Numbered from the stretch's first letter, positions 25,646 through 35,634 are shown. The stretch: DNA of 64,000 nt from Flavobacterium sp. UBA2787 (GCA_002352205.1 DEHZ01000002.1:186001-250000), one strand, 5' to 3'. The notes: generated from the letters alone by a model not told the origin. Program-made: numbers and translations.

Positions 25646-28531
25646 ATGAAAAGAAATTATTTTTTTACTTTTTTATTAACCTTTATTTCATCACTATCAT
25701 TTGGTCAGGTAACAATAACGCCGGCATCATTTAATGTTGATGATCAAATTACTATTACAGTTTCTACTGCTGCTCAAGCTTGTAATCAAATAGCACCCAA
25801 TCCCACTAAAGTATATATGCATGCCGGTATTGGAGACGATACAAATGCTTTTGGTTTTGCTGTTATTGGAAATTGGGGTCAAGATGACAATATTGGTTTA
25901 ATGACGAATAATGGAAATGGTACATGGTCAATTACTTTGACACCAAGTACTTATTTTGGTATAAATGCTACTCAACAAGCAAATGCTACTAAGTTAGGAA
26001 TGGTATTTAGGAATGCTAATGGAGCTCAAACATTAAAATTACCTCCTTCTTGTGGAGATTTTATTTTTAATGTAGGAACTTTTCAAGTTAATTTAACTTC
26101 TCCAGGTAATAACAGTTCTACAATCATTAATTCAGGCGGGAATATTTCTGTTGCGGCTACAAACACCGGCGGAAATGCTAGCTATGTTTTAAAAGCAAAT
26201 GGAGTGACTATTAATACAAATGCTTCAACTTCAAGTTATGCATTCAATCATACAAATATTACTTCTAATCAAAGTTATGAGTTACAAATAACATTAGGCT
26301 CCTCAACAATTACAAGAAGATTTAGTGCAGTTGTAAATCCAGGAACAATTTCACAAGCAATACCAACCGGATTAGAAGATGGTATCAATTATAACCCATC
26401 CGATCCAACAAAAGCAACTTTGAAATTGAATGCTCCCGGAAAAGATTTTGTGTATGTTGCAGGAAGTTTTAATAATTGGCAACCTGATACTTCATATGCA
26501 ATGAAAAGAGATCCATCAACAAATATTTTTTGGTTAGAATTAACCGGATTAACACCGGGTCAAATTTATACTTACCAATATTGGGTAGTTGATCAAACCC
26601 CTGTTGCAAACTCACCTGTTTTAGTCAAAACAGCTGATATGTATTCAACATTAGTTTTGTCTCCTTTTGATGATCAATGGATACCAGAAGCTACTTATCC
26701 AAATTTACCGCCTTTTCCAGCAGGTCAAGAAAGAGAAGTAACCGTACTACAAACCGGTCAAACTCCTTACAACTGGAGTGATGCTACTTTAAATTTTGTA
26801 AAACCAAGTAAAGATAATTTAGTAGTTTATGAAGTTTTAGTAAGAGATTTTGATGCAAATAGAAATTATCAAGACCTTATTAATAAAATTGATTATTTTA
26901 AAGATTTAGGAATTAATGCCATTCAACTTATGCCTGTTATGGAGTTTGAAGGTAATGAAAGTTGGGGTTATAATACCTCTTTTCACATGGCATTAGACAA
27001 ATTTTATGGAACACCTGCAAAATTTAAAGAATTTATAGATGTATGTCACCAAAATGGAATAGCAGTTATTTTAGATGTAGCTTTAAATCATTCTTTCGGA
27101 AGAAATCCAGGAATCAGAATGTGGATGAATGATCCTGAAGCTGACGGTTGGGGACCACCTTCTACTGACAACCCTTATTACAATACAACAGCTAGACATA
27201 GTTATAGTGTTGGGGACGATTTTAATCATCAATCTGCATTAACTCAATATTACACAAGAAGAGTTATCAAACAATGGGTTGAAGAATTTAAAATCGATGG
27301 CTTTAGATGGGATCTAACCAAAGGATTTACCCAAAATTGTACCGGTGGTGATGACGGATGTACCAATGCTTATCAAGCAGATAGAGTACAAGTTTTAAAA
27401 GACTACGCTGATTATTCTTGGAGTTTAGATCCAAATCATATTGTAATTTTTGAGCATTTAGGGTCTGACAACGAAGAACAACAGTGGGCAAATTACAAAT
27501 TAAACGAAGGTAAAGGAATTTTGATGTGGGGAGAAATGTATACACAATACAAAGAACTTGCCATGGGATTTGCTACCCAAAATATTACTAGAATGGGGCA
27601 TGTAAGCAGAGGTTTTGCTGGAAAAAGATTGATTGGTTATCCGGAAAGCCACGATAAAGACCGTTTAATGTATGAAGCAATTACCTATGGAAATGGTGGA
27701 GGTTCAGCACCTGTTAATGGAAACCTGACTAATGCTTTAGCAAGAATGGGAGCTATAGGAGCAACCAGCATCTTAGTTCCAGGACCAAAAATGATTTGGC
27801 ATTTTGGAGAATTAGGTAATAATCAATCCATTTATACCTGTCCTGATGGCTCTATTAATGATGAAGGTTCGTTTTTGCCGGGCGATTGTAAATTAGATAC
27901 CAAAGAACAAGTTCAGTGGACACAAAATTGGCTTTCAGATCCAAGAAGAACAGCTATTTATGACGACTGGGCAAGAATGATTAAATTAAAAATCAACGAA
28001 CCGGTCTTCAATGGAGAATACTCAATTAGTCCAAATGGTAGTAATATTCGTCAACGAATTTATGTTTTCGATAATTCTTTACCTGCTTCTCAATTAAAAA
28101 ATGTAGTGATTTTAGCTAATTTTTCAGTTGCAGCCCAAAACATTACCCCAGATTTCCCATACACGGGAACTTGGTATAATTTGATGGACGACACTCCAAT
28201 TACTGTCACAAACACTACAACAGCTATCAATCTTCAACCAGGACAATTCAGAGTTTATGGAAATCAACCTTCCACTTTGTCTACCAATAATTATGAAATG
28301 AATTCTAACGTGACGTTGGCTCCAAACCCAACTTCTAGATCGTTTACTATTTCAGTTGCTACAACAAAAGTTGAAGTTTACTCTGTAACAGGACAATTGG
28401 TAAAATCATTCAATAATTCGTTTGATAACAACTATTCTTTTGATGTAAGTGATTTAAACAAAGGAATTTATTTTGTTAAAGCAGCCGATGAAAACGGAAG
28501 TGAAAAAACGATGAAGTTACTCAAAAATTAA
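25646..28531 (+). CDS. Secreted multimodular GH13 alpha-amylase with T9SS sorting domain
   Basis: A 961-residue protein. The signal peptide ends SLSFGQ (about 21). A first beta-rich module (about 22-150, with PTKVYMHAGIGDD and FAVIGNWGQDDN) resembles a starch-binding module. An Ig-like module follows (about 150-235), then a CBM48-like domain (about 245-345, FVYVAGSFNNWQPD). The GH13 catalytic domain shows region I DVALNH (about 476-481), region II GFRWDLTKG (about 550-558), region III FEHLG (about 600) and region IV ESHDKDR (about 667). The last 75 residues (NVTLAPNPTSRSFTI to MKLLKN) are a type A type IX secretion sorting domain. The protein should therefore be secreted or attached at the surface. 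It follows a terminator after the SusE-like gene. Confidence 0.93.
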   Translation: MKRNYFFTFLLTFISSLSFGQVTITPASFNVDDQITITVSTAAQACNQIAPNPTKVYMHAGIGDDTNAFGFAVIGNWGQDDNIGLMTNNGNGTWSITLTPSTYFGINATQQANATKLGMVFRNANGAQTLKLPPSCGDFIFNVGTFQVNLTSPGNNSSTIINSGGNISVAATNTGGNASYVLKANGVTINTNASTSSYAFNHTNITSNQSYELQITLGSSTITRRFSAVVNPGTISQAIPTGLEDGINYNPSDPTKATLKLNAPGKDFVYVAGSFNNWQPDTSYAMKRDPSTNIFWLELTGLTPGQIYTYQYWVVDQTPVANSPVLVKTADMYSTLVLSPFDDQWIPEATYPNLPPFPAGQEREVTVLQTGQTPYNWSDATLNFVKPSKDNLVVYEVLVRDFDANRNYQDLINKIDYFKDLGINAIQLMPVMEFEGNESWGYNTSFHMALDKFYGTPAKFKEFIDVCHQNGIAVILDVALNHSFGRNPGIRMWMNDPEADGWGPPSTDNPYYNTTARHSYSVGDDFNHQSALTQYYTRRVIKQWVEEFKIDGFRWDLTKGFTQNCTGGDDGCTNAYQADRVQVLKDYADYSWSLDPNHIVIFEHLGSDNEEQQWANYKLNEGKGILMWGEMYTQYKELAMGFATQNITRMGHVSRGFAGKRLIGYPESHDKDRLMYEAITYGNGGGSAPVNGNLTNALARMGAIGATSILVPGPKMIWHFGELGNNQSIYTCPDGSINDEGSFLPGDCKLDTKEQVQWTQNWLSDPRRTAIYDDWARMIKLKINEPVFNGEYSISPNGSNIRQRIYVFDNSLPASQLKNVVILANFSVAAQNITPDFPYTGTWYNLMDDTPITVTNTTTAINLQPGQFRVYGNQPSTLSTNNYEMNSNVTLAPNPTSRSFTISVATTKVEVYSVTGQLVKSFNNSFDNNYSFDVSDLNKGIYFVKAADENGSEKTMKLLKN

Positions 28532-28566
28532 TATTGAGAGTTAGTTAATTATATTACAATGCCATT

Positions 28567-28593
28567 AAACCCAGTTATTTAGCTGGGTTTTTT
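28567..28593 (+). terminator. Intrinsic terminator after the secreted amylase
   Basis: An 8-bp stem AAACCCAG/CTGGGTTT (28567-28574 with 28583-28590) has an 8-nt loop and is followed by TTTGTTTTTTT. It closes the starch locus on the plus strand. Confidence 0.85.
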
Positions 28594-28643
28594 GTTTTTT
28601 TAAAACTATTGTAAATTCGGTACGAATGATTTAATTTCGTGCT

Positions 28644-31463
28644 ATGAAAAAGTCAATAAAAACAATCGTTTTTAAGGTGCTAAAAATAACAGGAATCACT
28701 TTAGTAGTATTATTGTTGTTGCTTTTTTTGTTGCCTACACTTTTTCCCGAAACCATAACGAACAAGGTTAAGTCTTTTGCAAACGAAAAGCTAAATGGAG
28801 AATTAAGCTTTAAAGAAACCAATCTTTCTTTTTTTACTCATTTTCCTTCATTAACCTTAACTTTAGATGAGTTTTTATTAAAAGGTTCGGCTCCTTTTCA
28901 GAAAGATACTTTAATTTCTGCTAAAGAAATCGCATTCGGAATTAATGTAAAATCTATCTTTTTTGATGAAAAAATTAAAATTGACAAAGTCTTTGTTGCA
29001 GATGGGTTTATCAATATAAAAGTGAACAAAAAGGGTCAGCCTAATTACAATGTGTATGTTTCAGCAAGTAATGAAGAATCGACAGACTCAACTTCCGCTT
29101 CTATAAAATTGGAACGTATAGACATAAAAAAAATACGATTGAATTATGAAGATCAATCTGCAAAAATGCTCATCAAAGCCAAAGAATTTAATTATTTGGG
29201 CAAAGGAGATTTACACGAGTCAATTTTCGATTTAAAAACCAAAGCTCAAATTGAAGGCTTCGATTTTTCATTTGGAAACGAAGATTATTTAAAAAATAAA
29301 AATGTAAACGCAGAACTCATTACCAAAATAAACACCAACTCTCTATCCTTAATTTTTGAAGAAAATAATTTGATGATAAATAAACTCCCGGTTGAATTTA
29401 AAGGGAAGTTAGATTTCTTGAAAAATGGATACGATTTAGATTTCAATGTAAAATCACAAAACAGTCAACTTAATGATTTTTTTACGGCCTTACCGCCACA
29501 ATTCATTACTTGGCTAACCAAAACAAACATCAAAGGAAAAACTGATTTGCTTTTTTCGTTAAAAGGGAAATACATTGCAGAAGAAAATAAAAAACCGGAT
29601 ATTCACTTTAATATGAAAATTAGAGATGGATTTATTTCATACAACAAAGCACCACTTCCTGCGGAGAATATTTTCCTGAATTTTGACACGAAATTACCTT
29701 CTTTAGATACAGAAAAGCTGGTTTTAAAAATAGATTCCATCTACTTTGATGTTGGAAAAGATTTTTTCAACGGAAATGTAAAAGTTAATGGTTTGTCAAG
29801 TCCAAAGATTGATGCCAGAATTCGATCAAAGTTAGATTTAGCTAAATTGGATCAGGCTCTAGGAATTGAAAATATCGATTTAAAAGGAAGTTTTTCTGCT
29901 AACATAGTTTCCAAAGGAGAATACAACAAGGAAAAGAAAAAATTTCCCGAAACGAGAGGTAATTTAGAACTTAAAAATGGTTTTGTAAAGTCACTCTATT
30001 ATCCAAATCCTATTAAAAATATCAATTTTAAAGCCGTTGCAAACAATGCTACAGGCCAACTCAACGATTTAACTTTACTAATTTCTCCCGCTTCATTAGA
30101 ATTTGAAGAAAAACCTTTTAATCTGTATGCATCACTTCAAAATTTTGAAGATATTGCCTATGACATCAAAGCAAAAGGCGAATTAAACATCGAAAAAATC
30201 TACAAAGTTTTTTCGAAAAAAGGATTAGGTGTAACCGGTTTTGCTAAAATGGATGTGGCATTTAAAGGTAAACAAAGTGATGCTTCATCAGGCAAATATG
30301 GCAATTTGAATAATAATGGAACATTAGAACTTAAAGAAATTAAGATTAATTCTGAATTTTTACCTAAACCATTTATAATCAGTGAAGGGTTGTTTATATT
30401 TAATCAGGATAAGATGAATTTCAATAATTTTATCGCTTCCTACGGGCAATCTGATTTCAAAATGAATGGTTATATGGAAAATGTCATCAATTTTGCACTT
30501 TCGGATAGTGAGATTTTGAATGGCAGTTTTTCTGTTGATTCCGATTTTATTCAAATTAATGAATTCATGGCTTTTGCAAATGAAACACAAGAAGCAAAAG
30601 ACATTACAGATCAAAGTGGCGTGGTCGTAATTCCATCTAAATTTAATTTTGATTTGAATGCTAACGTAAAAAAAATCAATTTTGATGATTTGAGTATCGA
30701 AAATTTGGTAGGAAAAGTAAATGTTAACCAAGGAAAATTGTTCCTACAAAACACTAGTTTTTCATTAATTGGAACAAAAGTGAGTATGGATGCAGTTTAT
30801 TTCCACGAAACGCCAACCAGAGCTGATTTTGATTATAAAATTAGAGCCAACGATTTTGATATAAAGCGAGCTTACAATGAAATTGCACTATTTCGTGAAA
30901 TGGCTTCTGCGGCAGAATATGCAGAAGGAATCGTTTCATTAGACTACAAAATTTCCGGAAAATTAGATGGAAACATGACGCCTGTTTTTCCTTCGTTAGT
31001 TGGAGGAGGAACACTTTCTGTTAAAAATGTAAAGATGAAAGGATTTAAACTATTCAACGTAGTTAGTCAAAAAACAGAAACAGCCGCTTTAAAAGATCCG
31101 GATATTTCCAAAATCGACATCAAAACAACAGTAAAAAATAATTTGATTCAAATTGAGCGGTTCAAATTTAAAGCTGCCGGTTTTAGACCCAGAATTGAGG
31201 GAGAAACGAGTTTTGACGGAAAAATTAATTTGAAAATGCGAATTGGTCTTCCGCCATTAGGAATCATCGGAATTCCAATAAAAGTTACCGGAACACAAGA
31301 AAATCCCGAAATTGGTATCGGTAAAAAAACTGAAGATTTAGAGGAAACCGAATATGTGGAAGGAATGGAGTTAGCAAAACCCGTAGTCAAAACCACAACA
31401 ACTTCAATTGTCTCTGATGAATTGCAACCTCAAACAGTAAAAGATTCGCTAGAAACGGATTAA
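28644..31463 (+). CDS. AsmA-family envelope protein
   Basis: A 939-residue protein. One N-terminal transmembrane segment (about 12-32, ITLVVLLLLLFLLPTLF) is followed by an AsmA N-terminal segment and a very long periplasmic region of beta-strand repeats. The C-terminal part (about 690-890, LVGKVNVNQGKLFLQNTSFS and GGTLSVKNVKMKGFKLFNVV) matches the AsmA-like C-terminal domain. Such proteins form long grooves and are linked to phospholipid transport or outer-membrane homeostasis. The exact role here is unknown. The gene stands alone between two terminators. A weak promoter (TTTG-N17-TAAATTCG, -7 at 28612-28619) precedes it. Confidence 0.87.
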   Translation: MKKSIKTIVFKVLKITGITLVVLLLLLFLLPTLFPETITNKVKSFANEKLNGELSFKETNLSFFTHFPSLTLTLDEFLLKGSAPFQKDTLISAKEIAFGINVKSIFFDEKIKIDKVFVADGFINIKVNKKGQPNYNVYVSASNEESTDSTSASIKLERIDIKKIRLNYEDQSAKMLIKAKEFNYLGKGDLHESIFDLKTKAQIEGFDFSFGNEDYLKNKNVNAELITKINTNSLSLIFEENNLMINKLPVEFKGKLDFLKNGYDLDFNVKSQNSQLNDFFTALPPQFITWLTKTNIKGKTDLLFSLKGKYIAEENKKPDIHFNMKIRDGFISYNKAPLPAENIFLNFDTKLPSLDTEKLVLKIDSIYFDVGKDFFNGNVKVNGLSSPKIDARIRSKLDLAKLDQALGIENIDLKGSFSANIVSKGEYNKEKKKFPETRGNLELKNGFVKSLYYPNPIKNINFKAVANNATGQLNDLTLLISPASLEFEEKPFNLYASLQNFEDIAYDIKAKGELNIEKIYKVFSKKGLGVTGFAKMDVAFKGKQSDASSGKYGNLNNNGTLELKEIKINSEFLPKPFIISEGLFIFNQDKMNFNNFIASYGQSDFKMNGYMENVINFALSDSEILNGSFSVDSDFIQINEFMAFANETQEAKDITDQSGVVVIPSKFNFDLNANVKKINFDDLSIENLVGKVNVNQGKLFLQNTSFSLIGTKVSMDAVYFHETPTRADFDYKIRANDFDIKRAYNEIALFREMASAAEYAEGIVSLDYKISGKLDGNMTPVFPSLVGGGTLSVKNVKMKGFKLFNVVSQKTETAALKDPDISKIDIKTTVKNNLIQIERFKFKAAGFRPRIEGETSFDGKINLKMRIGLPPLGIIGIPIKVTGTQENPEIGIGKKTEDLEETEYVEGMELAKPVVKTTTTSIVSDELQPQTVKDSLETD

Positions 31464-31482
31464 ATCAGAATGTAGTAAAAAC

Positions 31483-31513
31483 AAAAAACCCGAATATTCC
31501 TATTCGGGTTTTT
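31483..31513. terminator. Bidirectional intrinsic terminator (AsmA gene / tRNA-Phe)
   Basis: A 13-bp stem (31484-31496 with 31501-31513, core ACCCGAATA) has a TTCC loop. A and T runs on both sides let it end the asmA-like transcript and, 3 nt past the tRNA 3' end, the tRNA transcript. Confidence 0.9.
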
Positions 31514-31515
31514 GT

Positions 31516-31587
31516 GGTACCTCCAGGGATCGAACCAGGGACACATGGATTTTCAGTCCATTGCTCTACCATCTGAGCTAAGGTACC
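31516..31587 (-). tRNA. tRNA-Phe (GAA)
   Basis: The 72-nt cloverleaf is on the minus strand. The acceptor stem is GGTACCT/AGGTACC, the D arm GCTCAGATGGTAGAGC, the anticodon stem ATGGA/TCCAT with loop CTGAAAA (anticodon GAA), and the T arm CCTGG-TTCGATC-CCTGG. The 3' CCA is not encoded. A near-canonical promoter lies 40 nt upstream. Confidence 0.97.
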
Positions 31588-31627
31588 TTTTGCAATTTTG
31601 AGCATTACTGCTTGTTGATTGCGGGTG

Positions 31628-31658
31628 CAAATATAGAACGATTTTTATTTTATACAAA
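31628..31658 (-). promoter_or_regulatory. Promoter of tRNA-Phe
   Basis: On the minus strand, TTTG (31655-31658), 19 nt, then TATATTTG (31628-31635). This is an exact match to the Bacteroidota -33/-7 promoter with ideal spacing. Confidence 0.85.
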
Positions 31659-31683
31659 ACAATTATTAAAAAAAATCTATTCG

Positions 31684-31691
31684 TACCTTCG
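31684..31691 (+). promoter_or_regulatory. Putative -7 box of coaX
   Basis: TACCTTCG is one mismatch from TAnnTTTG and lies 18 nt before the coaX ATG. No clear -33 box is visible. Confidence 0.35.
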
Positions 31692-31709
31692 TCGGCAGAA
31701 ATGTAAACT

Positions 31710-32444
31710 ATGGTTTTAGTTGTTGATATAGGAAATACTAGAATTAAATGTGCTGTTTATGAGCTTAATACACTCATGGAGTCTTATGTGTTTACTGATG
31801 AAGTAGCTGAAAATAATTTTAAAAATATTTTTTTCTCGTATCCAAAAATCACTGATTTAATCATTTCTTCAGTTGCAAAAGATTTAAATTTTGATTTGCA
31901 AACACTCTCAAACACTCTAAATGTCCACTTTGTTTCCAATTTAGATAGTTTTCCTTTTCAAAATAAGTATGTTACACCAAAAACATTAGGAGTTGACAGA
32001 ATGATTCTAGCAGCCGGAGCAACACTGTTATATCCAAATCAAAATCGTTTAATTATTGATGCAGGAACATGTATTACTTACGACTTTGTAGATGAAAATG
32101 ATAATTATTGGGGAGGAGCTATTTCGCCAGGATTTAGACTTAGGTATGAATCGTTACATCAGTTTACAGCGAAATTACCATTGTTAACACTTGAAGAGCC
32201 TATTGACTTAGTTGGTAACTCAACAAATCAGTCCATTCATTCGGGAGTAGTGAATGGTTTAATCTGTGAAATGGATGGCTTTATAGACCGTTATAAACAG
32301 CAATATGAAAACTTTACCATAATTTTAACGGGAGGAGACACTGTTTTTTTGGCAAAAAGATTAAAAAATACCATATTTGCCAATTCAAATTTCCTTTTGG
32401 ATAGTTTGAATAAATTTTTTCAATATAAAATCAAAAATGATTAA
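31710..32444 (+). CDS. coaX: Type III pantothenate kinase
   Basis: A 244-residue cytoplasmic enzyme that phosphorylates pantothenate, the first step of coenzyme A synthesis. ASKHA-fold motifs are clear: phosphate-1 VVDIGNTRIKCA (4-15), TLGVDRMIL (about 90), phosphate-2 IDAGTCITYD (about 116), GGAISPGFRLR and ILTGGDTVFL. Length is normal. It overlaps the following outer-membrane protein gene by 8 nt, which suggests an operon. Confidence 0.95.
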   Translation: MVLVVDIGNTRIKCAVYELNTLMESYVFTDEVAENNFKNIFFSYPKITDLIISSVAKDLNFDLQTLSNTLNVHFVSNLDSFPFQNKYVTPKTLGVDRMILAAGATLLYPNQNRLIIDAGTCITYDFVDENDNYWGGAISPGFRLRYESLHQFTAKLPLLTLEEPIDLVGNSTNQSIHSGVVNGLICEMDGFIDRYKQQYENFTIILTGGDTVFLAKRLKNTIFANSNFLLDSLNKFFQYKIKND

Positions 32445-33690
32445 AAAAATTCTGATAGGCTTTTGCTTATTTTTATCAGCAGTAACGTGGGCTCAGGAAG
32501 GTACAGCTTCTCCTTATTCTTTTTACGGAATTGGAGATGTAAAATTTAAAGGTGCTGTAGAAAATCGTTCAATGGGAGGTGTTAGTGTGTTTAGCGATTC
32601 AATTCATGTAAATTTACAAAATCCGGCTTCGTTTTCACATTTAAAATTTACAACCTTCGCAGTCGGAGCAAATTATAATAATGTAAAATTAAAAACTGAT
32701 GCAGAGTCAGAAAAAGCAACAAGAACAACTATTGATTATTTAGTGGTCGCTATGCCAATATCTAAGAAATTTGGTGCGGCACTTGGTCTTCTTCCTTTTT
32801 CATCAGTTGGATATAAAATTGAAAACGTTAATGAAGATTCCTCTCAACCAAGTTCAAAATATTTTGGGGAAGGTGGTGTGAATCGATTTTTTGGTGGACT
32901 GGGATATAAATTTAATGATAATTTGAGCATTGGTGCCGATATAAATTATAATTTTGGAAATATTTCAACAAATTCAGTCGAATTTATTCCTGTCATTCAA
33001 TATGGCACAAGAGAATTAAACACGAGTAGAGTAAGAGGTGTTAATTTTAATTTTGGTGCAATGTATAATAGAAAAATCACTGAAAAATTAACCCTTTTTG
33101 GAAGTTTGGCCTATTCACCTGAGGGTTCTTTGAATATTGATAATGAAAGAAATATTACTACTGTTTTAGTGACAACAAATTTTGCTGTAATTCCCCAAGA
33201 AGACGGTATAACTCAAGTGAGCACATCAAAACTTAAATTGCCTTCAAAATATGTTTTTGGTGCGGGTATTGGTGAAGTTAGAAAATGGGCAGTTGGAACT
33301 GAACTTACTTTACAACAAACGAGTAATTTTGGAAATCGTTTTAATGATATTGATAATGTGGAGTATGAAAATTCTACTAAGTTTAGTTTAGGAGGATATT
33401 ATATTCCTAAATATAATTCATTTAATAGATATTTGGAAAGAGTTACTTACAGAGCAGGTTTTAATTATGAAAACACCGGTTTAATCATAAACAATGAGTC
33501 AATAAATAATTATGGCATAACTTTTGGTTTAGGTCTACCACTTGGGGGAAGTTTTTCAAATATCAATGTAGGTTTTGAGTATGGAAAAAGAGGAACAACC
33601 AATGCCGGACTGGTAGAAGAGAACTACACCAATGTATTTATAAGTTTATCATTAAATGATAGATGGTTTGTTAAAAGAAAATATGAATAA
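32437..33690 (+). CDS. Outer-membrane beta-barrel protein, function unknown
   Basis: A 417-residue protein with a signal peptide ending TWAQE (about 20). The body alternates aromatic and polar residues in strands (for example LKFTTFAVGANYNNVKLK and GINFGLGLPLGG-like stretches), as in FadL/OmpP1-like or general outer-membrane barrels. The opening SPYSFYGIGDVKFKG and the NPASFSHL segment are typical of a flavobacterial family found beside coaX and lptC. Role unknown; the context suggests outer-membrane biogenesis or transport. Confidence 0.75.
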   Translation: MIKKILIGFCLFLSAVTWAQEGTASPYSFYGIGDVKFKGAVENRSMGGVSVFSDSIHVNLQNPASFSHLKFTTFAVGANYNNVKLKTDAESEKATRTTIDYLVVAMPISKKFGAALGLLPFSSVGYKIENVNEDSSQPSSKYFGEGGVNRFFGGLGYKFNDNLSIGADINYNFGNISTNSVEFIPVIQYGTRELNTSRVRGVNFNFGAMYNRKITEKLTLFGSLAYSPEGSLNIDNERNITTVLVTTNFAVIPQEDGITQVSTSKLKLPSKYVFGAGIGEVRKWAVGTELTLQQTSNFGNRFNDIDNVEYENSTKFSLGGYYIPKYNSFNRYLERVTYRAGFNYENTGLIINNESINNYGITFGLGLPLGGSFSNINVGFEYGKRGTTNAGLVEENYTNVFISLSLNDRWFVKRKYE

Positions 33691-33708
33691 TACAGAAATT
33701 TTATAACT

Positions 33709-35064
33709 ATGAAAACTAAATTAATTATTGTATTTGCGTTTCTAATTGGAATGATGAATGGAAAGGCTCAGAACGCCGCTGATTGTGCAGAAAAATTATC
33801 CATTTTTAATGAGCTTTGTAAAGCAAAAGATTTTACAGCGGCTTATGAACCATGGATGTATTCTCGAAAAAATTGTGCATCTTTTCACAATGCAATATAT
33901 ATTAGAGGAGAGCAAATTTTAAATTACCGTATTGAAAATGCCAAAACACCTGCTGAAAAAGAAACTGAAGTTCGTGATTTGGTAAAAATGTATGGAGAGT
34001 TTGATACTCATTTTCCTGACAATAACAGAGGAAATAAAGTAAGAAAAGCAATGGCATTGTTCGAAAACAATGTTGGAACTCCGGAAGAAGTGTATAATAT
34101 ACTTGATGATGCTTTCAAAACAGATAGAGCTAACTTTACAAATGCAAAAGCATTATATGTTTATTTTGAAATTTATGTAAATGATTTTGAATCAGGTAAA
34201 AAAGGTATTCAGTTACAAGATTTATTCAACAAGTATGATGAAATTTCAGATAAAATTGATGAAGAAGAGAAAAAACTTTCTGATGAGTTAGATGTTATTT
34301 TACAAAAAGAAGAAACCGGTACAGAGTTAACTAAAAAAGAAGCTAGCGTTAAGAATGCTAACCAAATTAACTTAGACGCTTTTCAAACTATCAGAACGAG
34401 CATGGATAATAAAATTGCTCAATTGTCAACATGTGATCGATTGGTGCCATTTTTAGGAGCAAGCTTTGAAGAGAAAAAAGGTGACGCAGAATGGTTAAAA
34501 AGAGCTGCAGATCGTTTAGATAAAAAAGGATGTGCTTCTGATCCATTGTTTTCTAAAATTTCAGATGCATTACATGCGTTAAACCCAACTGCAGAATCTG
34601 CTTATAATCTTGGTGTTTCTTTTTACAACAAAAAGAATACAACTAAAGCATTAGAGTATTTTAACCAGTCTGCTGAATTGCAAAAAGACAATACTAAAAA
34701 GGCAAACGTATATTACACTATTGCAAGAAATATATATGGTAGCAGTAATAAATCTCAAGCACGATCTTATGCAGAAAAAGCATTAGCTGCAAAGCCATCT
34801 TATGGAGAAGCTCACGTTTTTATCGCTCAGCTTTACGCAAACAGTGCTAACGAATGTGGAAACGATCCTTTCGAAAAAAGAGCGATCTATTGGTTAGCGT
34901 CTCAAACTGCTAGAAAAGCAGGAACATCATCTGGTAACGCAGCAGCATCATCGTATGATAAATTAGCTCCAACAAGAGCTGAAATTCATAGTTCAGGTAG
35001 AGCAGGTGAAACAATCCGTTTTAGTTGTTGGGTGGGAAGAAGCGTTACTGTTCCTAACTTATAA
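33709..35064 (+). CDS. Exported tetratricopeptide-repeat protein
   Basis: A 451-residue protein with a signal peptide ending GKAQN (about 20). The C-terminal half contains TPR-like helices, for example SAYNLGVSFYNKKNTTKALE, ANVYYTIARNIYGSS and EAHVFIAQLYANS (about 298-385). The middle is a charged helical region (KYDEISDKIDEEEKKLSDEL). Six Cys residues are spread through the chain, unusual for a TPR protein. It lies 18 nt after the barrel gene and 3 nt before lptC. It is probably a periplasmic scaffold for envelope assembly; the partner is unknown. Confidence 0.8.
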   Translation: MKTKLIIVFAFLIGMMNGKAQNAADCAEKLSIFNELCKAKDFTAAYEPWMYSRKNCASFHNAIYIRGEQILNYRIENAKTPAEKETEVRDLVKMYGEFDTHFPDNNRGNKVRKAMALFENNVGTPEEVYNILDDAFKTDRANFTNAKALYVYFEIYVNDFESGKKGIQLQDLFNKYDEISDKIDEEEKKLSDELDVILQKEETGTELTKKEASVKNANQINLDAFQTIRTSMDNKIAQLSTCDRLVPFLGASFEEKKGDAEWLKRAADRLDKKGCASDPLFSKISDALHALNPTAESAYNLGVSFYNKKNTTKALEYFNQSAELQKDNTKKANVYYTIARNIYGSSNKSQARSYAEKALAAKPSYGEAHVFIAQLYANSANECGNDPFEKRAIYWLASQTARKAGTSSGNAAASSYDKLAPTRAEIHSSGRAGETIRFSCWVGRSVTVPNL

Positions 35065-35067
35065 ACT

Positions 35068-35622
35068 ATGCTTCGCATACACAAAATAATCAATATCAGT
35101 GTCACAGTTTTTGCTGTGACATTGTTTTTTGGTTGCCAAAGCAATTTTAAGGATATCCAACGGATTAATGTGTCAGAATTTATGGCTTCCGGCGAAGCAG
35201 ATTCTGTCAATCTAAAATATACCGACTCCGGTAGAATTAAAGCCATTATGGTAAGTCCGAAAATGATGGATTACGGAACAGTTCTTTATCCTTTTACAGA
35301 GTTTCCAAAAGGAATTGAAGTCACATTGTATGATCAAGATGGTAAAAAAAACTTTATCAAATCGGATTATGCCGTTACGTTCAAAGGAACAGATATTATT
35401 GACATGCAAGGCAATGTTAGAATGACATCTGAAGGAGGGCAATATTTGGAAACAGAACAATTGTATTACGACCAAAAAAACGAATGGTTTTTTACAGAAA
35501 AAAAGTTTAAATTTACAGACCCATACAAAGGAGAAACCCAAGGTGATGGTTTAGATTTTAGTAAAGATTTTAAACGAATAAACTTTCAAAAAGTTTCCGG
35601 TGTAATTAACGAAGCCGAATAA
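35068..35622 (+). CDS. lptC: LptC-like LPS export protein
   Basis: A 184-residue protein of the LptC/YrbK family, part of the bridge that passes lipopolysaccharide from the inner membrane LptBFG complex to LptA. The N-terminus is hydrophobic and ends FFGCQS, so it may be lipid-anchored rather than carrying a plain membrane anchor. The beta-jellyroll region includes VEVTLYDQDGKKN-like strands and the family segment GNVRMTSEGGQYLETEQLYYD. It lies in the coaX cluster, 3 nt after the TPR gene. Confidence 0.85.
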   Translation: MLRIHKIINISVTVFAVTLFFGCQSNFKDIQRINVSEFMASGEADSVNLKYTDSGRIKAIMVSPKMMDYGTVLYPFTEFPKGIEVTLYDQDGKKNFIKSDYAVTFKGTDIIDMQGNVRMTSEGGQYLETEQLYYDQKNEWFFTEKKFKFTDPYKGETQGDGLDFSKDFKRINFQKVSGVINEAE

Positions 35623-35634
35623 ACGACAACAAAC

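Noticed and set aside
30360-30731. Long antisense frame opposite the AsmA gene (123 codons)
   Set aside because: Lies wholly inside a clear coding gene; the product is rich in Ile, Phe, Asn and Lys with no domain, as expected for a shadow of AT-rich coding sequence.
35212-35541. Minus-strand frame of 109 codons opposite lptC
   Set aside because: Cys/Phe-rich translation without domains, inside a good lptC gene.
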